A DNA stretch of 64,000 bases, from contig VXCM01003238.1 of assembly GCA_014773175.1 (NCBI GenBank), positions 1-64,000 on the forward strand, given 5' to 3'. Both the position numbers and the translations under genes were made by a program. This DNA is from Lucifuga dentata (lineage: Eukaryota; Chordata; Actinopteri; Ophidiiformes; Bythitidae). The notes beneath the pieces are model-generated. The model saw only the letters and a program-made list of their open reading frames with translations, was not told the DNA's origin and did not search any database. This document shows, one piece after another, positions 60,501 through 64,000 of the stretch. Position 1 is the stretch's first letter. Each line of letters begins with the position of its first letter.

Positions 60501-62139
60501 TTTAAATCCAAACTATAAATCAGACATGACATACGTTTATGTACAAGGAAACATGGTTGCTTCCCTTTCCAACACGTTAATTTTGGCACTGTGTTTCATG
60601 AATTATTGCCATTGCCTAATGAAAAGCACAAAAAAAAGGCCATACATATGGTGGCTGCTGTAATGAAATTTGAGTTGTGAAGGTCAGTGTAATACAGGCG
60701 TACACACACGTATAACATCTTGAATCTGATATACCTTTTTCATGCACAGCATTATTATTGGTTAATGCATGACAAGCCATCTGCTTACATTTTCCTTTAT
60801 GTGACTTTATAAGAGCTATCATCGACTTTTCAAGCTTTGTTTGCCAGCTTGCACTAGCCAATAATGATGTGCGCTTGCTACTTGAAATTGGTTTCAATGA
60901 GATAAAGACCTCTGCCATCATCTCTTAGGAATATTTCATCATCTTTCTATTTTGCTTACAATCTGAGGCCAGGACCCATTCAGATCTCACCTGTAATGTT
61001 CTTACAGCCACATTCAAAATCAGCTCTTTTCTTTATCCTCAAATGGAGGCCGCGACCGCATGATTTGTGATGGTAGCGTTAGTTACTCAGCCTATTTTCT
61101 CTATTTACTGTTTTGTAAAGGATGACTCAGGCTTTGTGTGGAGTGTGAAATTGGCTGGCAAACACTTGCAATCTAATGGCTACTGCACCTTTCTGGAAAT
61201 GAATTATCAAAGAGGAAAATGGGAAATTTCATTCCTTTTGACTGTGCACTGATACGCTGACAGATGCCAAAAGCTGCCAAAATACCAATACAGAACAAGT
61301 CATGTTAATTTTCTCAACGAGGGATTAATTTTGCAGAGAATTTACGTCAGATGTTACTATAATAAAATATCTGCTTCATCTCATTTATTTATTTATTTAA
61401 CAGATTTTCCTGCTTCACCTTATGGTCACTTGATCATTCTACATTCACCTTATGTTCTTTCTCTTATTTTAGCCTTTGTTATCTTTGTTGTATGTTTATG
61501 TCCACACTGAACTCAGATTTTTGTTTCTACTGTGCCTCAATGCAAAAACACAGAGTAAGATGTGCATACGTGGACAGAATTAATAGGATTGCATCATTTG
61601 GCAAAATGCATGCGTAGATTGCTGCTTACACCAGCTGTAGGTCAATAGATAAATCGTTTTTACAGCCACTTAAACCAGGTTTTTTTACTCAGAGTACAGC
61701 CTCATTGATTTATGTTGATTTCAATTTTATTATGTTGTTTTTGTGACATTAGAAAAAATCAATTTATTGCCTTCATCAGAGCAAAATAGACGTTTTAACT
61801 TGCATGTGAACATACTGACTATTGGTAGTTTGTAATGGTTGAGCAACAACCATTACAAGCTACCTGTATTCATGCTAAGTCAAGCAAACACACAACTAAT
61901 ACACAGCACATTAATATGTAAATTGTCCTAACCTGAGGCTCACTTTTGCCCAGCTTTGTGTCTTGAACAGATGAACTATTTAAAGTTCTTTCACTTATAA
62001 ACAGCCTCAAACCATATTTATTGTCTGATTTTGTTTTTTGTTTTTTTTCCCCCCCCTCTTCAGGACAACTACACATTTGCCCAGCCAGGCATCCAGAGGA
62101 AAGTCAAGGCCCTGGAGGAGCTGGTCAGCAGGATTGATG
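12610..62139 (+). CDS. tbc1d22a: TBC1D22-family Rab GTPase-activating protein, internal part (seven exons, two of them alternative)
   Basis: Gene-level entry joining exons 12610-12680, 22751-22879, either 25294-25356 or 26174-26239, 30476-30590, 52130-52236 and 62064-62139. The spliced reading frame is open throughout, about 187-188 codons. It covers the start and middle of a TBC (Tre-2/Bub2/Cdc16) domain: the WSGIP..VRP..WKLL entry motif, the arginine finger IxxDxxR (IHIDIPR) and the glutamine-finger YxQ (GYVQG). TBC domains accelerate GTP hydrolysis by Rab GTPases. TBC1D22 proteins are known as Golgi-associated, ACBD3-binding family members, and TBC1D22B has been linked to Rab33B. The family is certain; the paralog is not. 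Compared with human proteins from memory, the constant exons look more B-like (ENFDV, KALEELVSRID), but one alternative exon carries the A-type tail and introns are very long, as in human TBC1D22A. I lean to A because the A-type tail looks derived, while B-like residues could be ancestral. The N-terminal exons and the C-terminal part of the domain are outside the window. Confidence 0.85.
13423..14034. mobile_element. hAT-like MITE with 8-bp target-site duplication
   Basis: The element itself is 13431-14026 (596 bp), flanked on both sides by CAAAGACA (13423-13430 and 14027-14034). Its termini are inverted: TAGGGATGGATGATATA at the left and the complement TAGGGCTGGACAATATA at the right. An 8-bp duplication with TAGGG-type ends is characteristic of the hAT superfamily, and TAGGGCTGG..ATAT termini are familiar from fish repeats. 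There is no transposase coding frame inside, so it is non-autonomous. The interior is AT-rich, with ATATCG/CGATAT-containing subterminal sequence. Confidence 0.85.
15145..15189. repeat. GA dinucleotide microsatellite
   Basis: About 22 GA units, preceded immediately by a single N at 15144. The N suggests that the repeat length is uncertain in the assembly. Confidence 0.9.
16098..16131 (+). repeat. Short tandem duplication (TTAAGTATACATAA unit)
   Basis: AAGTATACATAATTT occurs twice head to tail. Small local duplication with no evident function. Confidence 0.7.
16540..16815. repeat. GC-rich island, probably repeat-derived
   Basis: Sharp rise in GC and in CpG dinucleotides against AT-rich intron on both sides, beginning near CCCTGGACCCAGAGAAGCCC and ending near CACCCCCATAAGACCC. 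Open frames of 67-141 codons occur in several frames on both strands at once, as GC-rich non-coding sequence does, so none is credible as a gene. It may be part of an interspersed repeat or an orphan CpG island; the sequence alone does not decide. Confidence 0.4.
18067..18109. repeat. CT dinucleotide microsatellite
   Basis: Nearly pure CT repeat with one CA interruption near the 3' end. Confidence 0.9.
18308..18473 (+). mobile_element. TTAA-flanked MITE, right-half copy (copy C)
   Basis: Shares TTTTAAGG, GAATGTTTGATTTTCAAA, GGCAAAATAACAGGAAA and the terminal TAATCCTTTAA with the right half of the copy at 59692-60355, at noticeable divergence. The left half is absent. TTAA at 18470-18473 marks the right boundary. 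Confidence 0.6.
18990..19009. repeat. AT dinucleotide microsatellite
   Basis: About ten AT units in an AT-rich stretch of intron. Confidence 0.85.
21049..21584 (-). mobile_element. TTAA-flanked MITE, near-complete copy (copy B)
   Basis: Starts TTAAAGGACCATACCA at 21049 and ends GGTATGGCCCTTTAA at 21584, so both termini are inverted copies flanked by TTAA. The interior read on the minus strand matches the copy at 59692-60355: CAAAGTATGCTAC, CCTACCTTCCAG, TTTCAGTTCATTC and GATAGGTAATCCATCA. No coding frame of any size with transposase features. The TTAA target suits piggyBac-like transposition, but the ends have not been compared with any library. Confidence 0.8.
22751..22879 (+). CDS. tbc1d22a: TBC1D22 exon: GYLPAN block of the TBC domain
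   Basis: 129-nt exon (43 codons, phase 0 at both ends) with a long pyrimidine tract before TCTCTCAG and donor GTACAT. It encodes GYLPANAERR, then a basic LQRKRQEYFGFI helix and YYDSRNEEHHQDTYRQ. In human TBC1D22 proteins this segment links the first TBC helix to the arginine-finger strand, and the final TYRQ leads directly into IHIDIPR of either alternative exon downstream. From memory it differs from human B at about 6 of 43 residues and from human A at about 12. The donor GTACAT is weaker than those of the neighbouring exons. Confidence 0.95.
23807..23848. repeat. (TG)n(CG)n(CA)n alternating purine-pyrimidine tract
   Basis: 42 bases of strict purine-pyrimidine alternation, with TG repeats passing into GC repeats and then GCAC repeats. 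Such sequence is the classical type able to adopt left-handed Z-DNA. It lies in the intron about 1.4 kb before the first alternative exon. Confidence 0.85.
25226..25262 (+). promoter_or_regulatory. TG-rich tract before alternative exon A
   Basis: TATGTGTGTGTCTGTGTGTA followed by CGTGTGTGTTTGTGGG, ending about 30 bases before the acceptor at 25293. UG-rich intronic RNA is a known binding context for CELF proteins and TDP-43. A regulatory role here is inference. Confidence 0.35.
25294..25356 (+). CDS. tbc1d22a: TBC1D22 alternative exon A: arginine finger plus A-type tail
   Basis: 63-nt exon (21 codons, phase 0/0) between acceptor GTTGCTGTCAG and strong donor GTAAGG. It encodes IHIDIPR followed by MSPEHLVLQPKVTE. 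IHIDIPR fits the IxxDxxR signature whose Arg is the catalytic arginine finger of TBC domains. The tail closely resembles the MSPEA..LQPKVTE segment I recall for human TBC1D22A. A homologous exon with the same first seven residues follows 817 bp downstream. Both are multiples of three, so skipping either, or including both, keeps frame; exclusivity must therefore come from splicing control rather than frame. Confidence 0.93.
25687..25800 (+). mobile_element. GGGGTAATTCATA-family MITE-like fragment
   Basis: Begins GGGGTAATTCATAAAACACA and shares this terminus with the element at 39475-40015. GATTTAGCGTG and GTTGCAACATTTCTTCC also have counterparts in that element (GATTTAGCGTG, GTTGCAGCGTTTCTACC). 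No clear second terminus is visible, so the right boundary is a guess. Confidence 0.5.
26052..26093 (+). repeat. CT microsatellite before alternative exon B
   Basis: About 21 CT units ending some 80 bases before the acceptor at 26173, followed by TTCTGTTTGTCTGTTTTTCT and CTCTTTCTCCCTGCAG. CU-repeat RNA is the classical binding sequence of PTB (PTBP1), a repressor of many alternative exons. Involvement of PTB here is inference. Confidence 0.85.
26174..26239 (+). CDS. tbc1d22a: TBC1D22 alternative exon B: arginine finger plus B-type tail
   Basis: 66-nt exon (22 codons, phase 0/0) with a very strong acceptor (CTTTCTCCCTGCAG). It encodes IHIDIPR followed by TNPLIPLFQQASVQE. The tail closely resembles the TNPLIPLFQQ..VQE segment I recall for human TBC1D22B. 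Compared with exon A, the first seven codons are identical in protein but differ synonymously in five, which argues for an old duplication kept under selection. The donor reads GTNCCC with N at position +3 (26242); as written it is poor, but the N may mark missing assembly sequence. If the donor is not used the frame runs on to a stop at 26360-26362, which would truncate the protein. Confidence 0.9.
26240..30475 (+). other. Intron, 4,236 bp
   Basis: From the damaged GTN donor to a TG-repeat acceptor. Mostly unique-looking intron sequence with scattered CA-rich patches (near 26407, 27405, 28640), a pyrimidine-rich stretch near 27580-27700, a GA-rich stretch near 29220-29330 and an AT-rich stretch near 29480-29600. 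No further exon or clear transposon recognised. Confidence 0.8.
30452..30475 (+). promoter_or_regulatory. TG-repeat splice acceptor of the YVQG exon
   Basis: A pure TG repeat of 21 bases (30452-30472) is followed directly by AAG and the exon. It occupies the place of a normal polypyrimidine tract, and the acceptor is AAG rather than the preferred CAG/TAG. UG repeats at acceptors are known to bind TDP-43 and weaken exon inclusion, as in CFTR exon 9. Here that is an analogy, not shown. Confidence 0.6.
30476..30590 (+). CDS. tbc1d22a: TBC1D22 exon: catalytic YVQG (glutamine finger) segment
   Basis: 115-nt exon (38 codons plus one base) with donor GTGAGT. It encodes IFERILFIWAIRHPASGYVQ, then GINDLVTPFFVVYVFEYI, and the final G starts a Glu codon completed by the exon at 52130. 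The YxQ in GYVQG is the second catalytic signature of TBC domains, supplying the glutamine finger, and the GINDLVTPF strand is nearly invariant in the family. FEYI at the end resembles the CEYI I recall in human A more than the SEYV of B. Splices from either alternative exon in phase 0. Confidence 0.96.
33940..34016 (-). repeat. tRNA-like repeat fragment
   Basis: On the minus strand it reads TATGGGGTAGCAAGATATCT, then AAGGCTCTGGGTTCAAGCCC. The last part fits a tRNA B box (GGTTCAANCC), and the spacing from the GGGGTAGC start is roughly tRNA-like. No tRNA cloverleaf could be closed by eye, so it is more likely a diverged tRNA-derived repeat than a functional tRNA. A related fragment lies at 37087-37118. 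Confidence 0.35.
34157..34204 (+). repeat. Diverged 24-bp tandem duplication in a GC-rich patch
   Basis: Units 34157-34180 and 34181-34204 both begin GCTGC and end GTATCCT. They match at 20 of 24 positions and all four differences are transitions. They sit in a locally GC-rich block (34080-34330) unlike the surrounding intron, which may itself be a repeat fragment. Confidence 0.6.
35221..35275 (+). repeat. Minisatellite-like repeats of ATACCCATGTTGATG
   Basis: Imperfect repeats of a unit containing ATACCCATGTTGATG and CTCATGTTGATACCCATG. A few units only, with no flanking element recognised. Confidence 0.6.
37087..37118 (-). repeat. Second copy of the tRNA-like B-box fragment
   Basis: AGGGCTTCGACCCAGAACCT then TGCAAATT is closely similar to AGGGCTTGAACCCAGAGCCT then TGCAAATA near 33946-33973. 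The two short fragments in the same orientation suggest a dispersed repeat family. Confidence 0.4.
39475..40015. mobile_element. MITE-like element with GGGGTAATTCATA inverted termini
   Basis: Left end GGGGTAATTCATAAGACACA and right end TATGAATTACCCC are inverted copies. Inside them ATTCATAAACATCTGTTA at the left is inverted as ATTCATAAACTTCTGTTG at the right, making a longer imperfect terminal inverted repeat. The size is about 541 bp, with no coding frame. No target-site duplication is obvious, so the superfamily is unassigned. A related fragment is at 25687-25800. Confidence 0.6.
40221..40250. repeat. Poly(A) tract
   Basis: About 30 As followed by GTCGACCGGC. No retroposon body is recognisable upstream. 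Confidence 0.9.
44495..44514. repeat. CA microsatellite
   Basis: About ten AC units within the 21.5-kb intron. Confidence 0.85.
46300..46442 (+). repeat. Teleost interspersed-repeat fragment with A-rich tail
   Basis: AGGTTTATTTGTATAGCTCA, then ATCACATAAAATGTCTCAAAG and GGCTTTATAGACCTGCACA, resembles the abundant fish repeat carrying TTTATTTGTATAGC..CACA..CAAAGTGCTTTACA. It runs into an A-rich tract that contains a single N at 46426. The class (SINE or LINE tail) is not settled from memory. Confidence 0.45.
46797..46936. repeat. Compound CT then TG microsatellite
   Basis: About 26 CT units, a C-rich pyrimidine linker, then about 16 TG units running into TGCG steps. Confidence 0.9.
47510..47584. 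repeat. Imperfect CA microsatellite
   Basis: Interrupted ACAC repeats with ATC, GCAG and TCGTACA interruptions, suggesting an old, decaying microsatellite. Confidence 0.85.
50922..50961. repeat. CA microsatellite
   Basis: About 20 uninterrupted AC units. Confidence 0.9.
51586..51838. repeat. CT microsatellite interrupted by a 176-base assembly gap
   Basis: CT repeats at 51586-51617 and 51794-51838 flank a run of N at 51618-51793. The true repeat probably spans the gap. The whole stretch from about 51300 to the acceptor at 52129 is strongly pyrimidine-rich. Confidence 0.9.
52130..52236 (+). CDS. tbc1d22a: TBC1D22 exon: acidic loop and IEADSFWCMSKLLDGIQ
   Basis: 107-nt exon with acceptor CTTTCTCTTCTCCAG and donor GTAAGC. 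With the G carried over from 30590 it gives 36 codons: EEEVENFDVSSLQEEALRNI followed by EADSFWCMSKLLDGIQ. The acidic first part is a variable loop in the family. The second part is a highly conserved helix of the TBC domain (..SFWCMSKLLDGIQ). ENFDV and SFW match what I recall of human TBC1D22B better than A, which has TYW. Ends in phase 0 and joins DNYTFAQPGIQ at 62064. Confidence 0.96.
53670..53773. repeat. Compound CTT/CTG/CTC triplet tract
   Basis: Runs of TTC with CTTGTTCTGCTTCTT-type higher-order units pass into pure TCC repeats. The local open frames on both strands (poly-Leu on plus, poly-Arg/Glu/Lys on minus) come only from the triplet periodicity. Confidence 0.85.
54680..54835. mobile_element. 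Possible hAT-derived repeat fragment
   Basis: CAGGGGCTCTTAATATATTT, then CCCCGGACCTAACTTTGAGA and later CCCATTGTGGTTCACAACCC, resembles the CAGTGGTTCTCAA..GGGACCC.. family ends common in vertebrate hAT MITEs. Termini and target duplication could not be fixed. Confidence 0.25.
56145..56185. repeat. TCTTC pentanucleotide microsatellite
   Basis: About seven to eight TCTTC units. A shorter run of the same unit occurs at about 62240-62264. Confidence 0.9.
57538..57640. repeat. CT microsatellite and pyrimidine-rich extension
   Basis: About 18 CT units followed by imperfect CTCCCT/CTGTCT sequence and a short CA run. Confidence 0.85.
57755..59230. repeat. Long purine-rich (GA-rich) low-complexity stretch
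   Basis: The + strand is overwhelmingly A and G (GAGGAAG, GAGAGAGG, AAAGAGA motifs) for about 1.4 kb, immediately after pyrimidine-rich DNA at 57340-57640. The 243-codon minus-strand frame at 58098-58829 is a by-product: it is Ser/Phe/Leu/Pro-rich, crosses the N at 58514 and has no domain. Confidence 0.75.
59662..60355 (+). mobile_element. TTAA-flanked MITE, fullest copy (copy A)
   Basis: Left terminus TTAAAGGACCATACCACCCA starts at 59692, with an extra short terminus TTAAAGGACCACACCAGTCA just before it at 59662. The right terminus ends GGTGGTATGGTCCTTTAA at 60355. Terminal inverted repeats are about 60 bp and extend imperfectly further through TGTTTGAGCC, AATATATTC and the CCCAAAG block. 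Both ends carry TTAA. The left end is duplicated exactly around an N at 59754, probably an assembly artefact. No transposase frame. Confidence 0.8.
59689..59819. repeat. Exact 65-bp direct duplication around a single N
   Basis: Bases 59689-59753 and 59755-59819 are identical and separated by N at 59754. As at 3473-3597, this fits two overlapping contig ends joined without merging. The genome probably has one copy. Confidence 0.85.
60400..60455 (-). mobile_element. TTAA-MITE interior fragment (copy E)
   Basis: TTTTCCAAAACATAAAACCA and TATTTTAGTTTTCCCGTT match the interior of copy B (TTTTCCAAAGCATAAAACCA, TATTTTAGTTTTTGCGTT). It lies 45 bp beyond the right end of copy A, so the locus has more than one insertion or a rearranged copy. 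Confidence 0.6.
62064..62139 (+). CDS. tbc1d22a: TBC1D22 exon: DNYTFAQPGIQ segment
   Basis: 76-nt exon (25 codons plus one base) with a long T/C acceptor tract ending CCTCTTCAG and donor GTGAGA. It encodes DNYTFAQPGIQRKVKALEEL then VSRID, and the last G begins the next codon (Glu in known relatives) in an exon beyond the window. The DNYTFAQPGIQ string is diagnostic of the TBC1D22 family. RKVKALEELVSRID is closer to the human B version I recall (KKVKALEELVSRID) than to A (MKVKMLEELVSRID). Confidence 0.96.
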
Positions 62140-64000
62140 GTGAGACATCTGCCTTGCCTCCATCTATCCATCTATCCTTCCACCCATCCATAACATACGT
62201 TCTGCTCACAGCCCTGGCCATTTCAATTTGATTTCCATTTACTCTTCTCTTCTCTTCTCTTCTCATTTTACTTCACTTTACGAGTGTGTCTATATTTAGC
62301 ATCCAAATATATGCATGTGGCAGATAGGGGGGTGGGAGGGCAACACTTGCAAACCAGATAAATGTCTTAAAGGTACTAGCGATAAGTCTTCTGCCAGGCG
62401 ATAGGATTTAAAAAAAAAAAAAAGTCCTTGTAAAGGCATTTTTAGAAGTGACATGATTTCTTCGAAGTTTTTCTAACCAGTCTCTGAGTGTAGTTCAGGA
62501 AGTGACATTTGTTTTCACGCCTTCATGATGATTCCTGGGTTTTCTGCTGCTTTCTAATTACACAGCGCTGCAGAAACATCTTACTAATTTTTATTATGTT
62601 CTGCTGTCTGATAAACGTGTACACGGTGATTATGAGCACAAAAGCAATGGCCTTCTGAGGGTTGATGGTAATGTATGCGGAAGTAGTGTATTTAGACACA
62701 CACAGGATGACATGAACATACACAGCTCTTTGACATTACTCACACCCTCAACATGGTGATTAGCATTGCTACTTTCCCCTGCGTATCCCCTCCTTTCACT
62801 CCCTATTTCACCAAAACTGAAACTGTGTTCATTATTCCCGGTTTGAATGGTTTTCACTCCGCTATCCAAACTTGCCTTTATCACTTAAAACACACGTGGC
62901 GTTTGCAGCGGCCCACAGTGTGCCAGAAGAAGGTCTTATCAAAGCACGCCTTTGTACGATGGTCATGTTCTTGGCTAACCTTGGTGCTGTCCGACTATCT
63001 TGTCATCTGCTCTGTCAGCCAAAGGGAGGGGAAGACTCACTCGCTGCATTCAAATGGATGGATGGATGGATGGATGGATGGAGAGAGTGTGTGTCCATGT
63101 GTGATAATGTGTATATGGGAGAATGTCACAGAAAGCTAGTGCCTACTGTACATGCAGGCCCCTCTGTGTGAGATTCTGAAAGCGTAACCTTGCTGTATTG
63201 TGCATTGCATATCTGTGTGTGTGCGAGAGAATTTGCGACACACACACACCTGAGCTCATAAATGCGCGAGTTTTTCCTGTGCATTTGAAAGTAAATCCTT
63301 GCAGGCATTTTATGTCTCTGCGTGTCTTTAGATGGAAAGAAACTGACATTGAATGACAGAGGAGGAAAAAAGAAGCAAAGCACCCACCACATATCAGCAC
63401 AGACATACGAAATGACTCTGCATTTTAACTGGATCTTATTCCGTAAGTGCCCTGTCATCATAGCTTTGGCTGAGTCATTTTATACCATGGCAGCTTGATA
63501 TTACCACCTAATGAGGTCACAGATCGCGTCTGTCTGATGTTACAGGATTGTTTTTCTCTCTATTGTTGACAAAGCATCTGTTAAGGGAACAATGATGTAT
63601 TATTGCTCCCTCATTTAACCATCATTTCATTAAATTCAGGGTTGTCCAGTATTCATTTTGAAAACAGGCAGACGTTTTGGCTCCTGATAGCCATACCAAT
63701 ATCAAATCGTCTCTGCTGATACAGATCCCGGGTAGTACAATCAGCATTTTATGAGATTTTTTATTTTATTTTATTTTTGTTATTGGTTTCTGATTTTCTG
63801 TTTGTGTTAATGTGTCCTATTTGTTTCCATCGTTACTTTCATTACTTAATCTTGAGGCACATTAATTTTAAATCCGTTGAGCAGAAAAAAAAAAACAAAA
63901 AAAAAAAAAAAAANAAAAAAAAAAAAAAAATGATTGCAGAATAAACACAATCTATTTTTATCCATTAGAGAGAGTTAGTAACCTTCTGAAAAGGGCAACA
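62140..64000 (+). other. Start of the following intron
   Basis: Begins with donor GTGAGA. Contains imperfect ATCC/ATCT repeats at about 62155-62190, a short TCTTC repeat, poly(A) near 62410, a GGAT tetranucleotide repeat at about 63054-63081, CA/TG patches and a poly(A) tract split by N at 63914. The next TBC1D22 exon (H.V.YLQFAFRWMNN region) is not in the window. Confidence 0.8.
63054..63081. repeat. GGAT/ATGG tetranucleotide microsatellite
   Basis: About seven ATGG units followed by AGAGAGTGTGTG. Confidence 0.9.

Larger units (their letters stand above)
52237..62063 (+). other. Intron, 9,827 bp
   Basis: Contains several A/T homopolymers split by single Ns (53587, 54151, 54963, 58514), a TTC/TCC triplet tract at 53670-53773, a possible hAT-derived fragment near 54680-54835, a (TCTTC)n tract at 56145-56185, compound CT near 57538-57640, a purine-rich stretch at 57755-59230, TG/CA repeats at 59384-59434 and the TTAA-MITE cluster at 59662-60455. 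No other exon recognised. Confidence 0.85.

Noticed and set aside
63054..63081. CRISPR-like regular repeat
   Set aside because: It is a simple ATGG microsatellite without spacers, in a vertebrate intron.
62140..64000. Search for the next TBC1D22 exon
   Set aside because: No frame matching the H.V.YLQFAFRWMNN segment follows an AG acceptor before the window ends.

Overview
This is a vertebrate nuclear DNA window, most likely from a ray-finned (teleost, probably percomorph) fish. The signs are short exons separated by kilobase introns with GT-AG splice sites, dense CA/TG and CT/GA microsatellites, several small non-autonomous DNA transposons, and short repeat tails of a type I associate with teleosts. 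The sequence is a draft: it holds one 176-base run of N and 15 isolated single Ns, most of them inside A/T homopolymers. I see nothing bacterial, no CRISPR array, no phage or plasmid, and no complete single-exon gene.

The only protein-coding gene I can support is an internal part of a TBC1D22-family gene (TBC-domain Rab GTPase-activating protein) on the + strand. Seven exons were recognised by protein family similarity and splice sites: 12610-12680, 22751-22879, 25294-25356, 26174-26239, 30476-30590, 52130-52236 and 62064-62139. They encode the beginning and middle of the TBC domain. The first N-terminal exons and the C-terminal exons lie outside the window. The flanks 1-12609 and 62140-64000 read as intron. 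The intron phases chain correctly, with exons 12610 to 30590 phase 0 at internal junctions, then phase 1 into 52130, phase 0 into 62064 and phase 1 out of 62139.

The standout observation is a tandem pair of homologous alternative exons (25294-25356 and 26174-26239). Both encode the catalytic arginine-finger motif IHIDIPR identically at protein level, although five of the seven codons differ synonymously. They then diverge into two tails: one resembles the segment I recall for human TBC1D22A, the other the segment I recall for TBC1D22B. Splicing one or the other into the mRNA would swap the segment just after the arginine finger. Each exon has a different low-complexity tract upstream (TG-rich before the first, CT-rich before the second), and the next exon has an acceptor made of a pure TG repeat.

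Region by region: 1-12609 is intron-like sequence with repeat fragments, an assembly duplication at 3473-3597 and possible conserved non-coding blocks. 12681-22750 holds a 596-bp hAT-like MITE with an 8-bp target duplication, a GC-rich repeat-like island near 16.5-16.8 kb and copies of a TTAA-flanked MITE. 22880-30475 is the alternative-exon region. 30591-52129 is a 21.5-kb intron with few recognisable elements. 52237-62063 holds poly(A)/poly(T) tracts with single Ns, a purine-rich stretch of about 1.4 kb and the fullest copy of the TTAA MITE. 62140-64000 is the start of the next intron.
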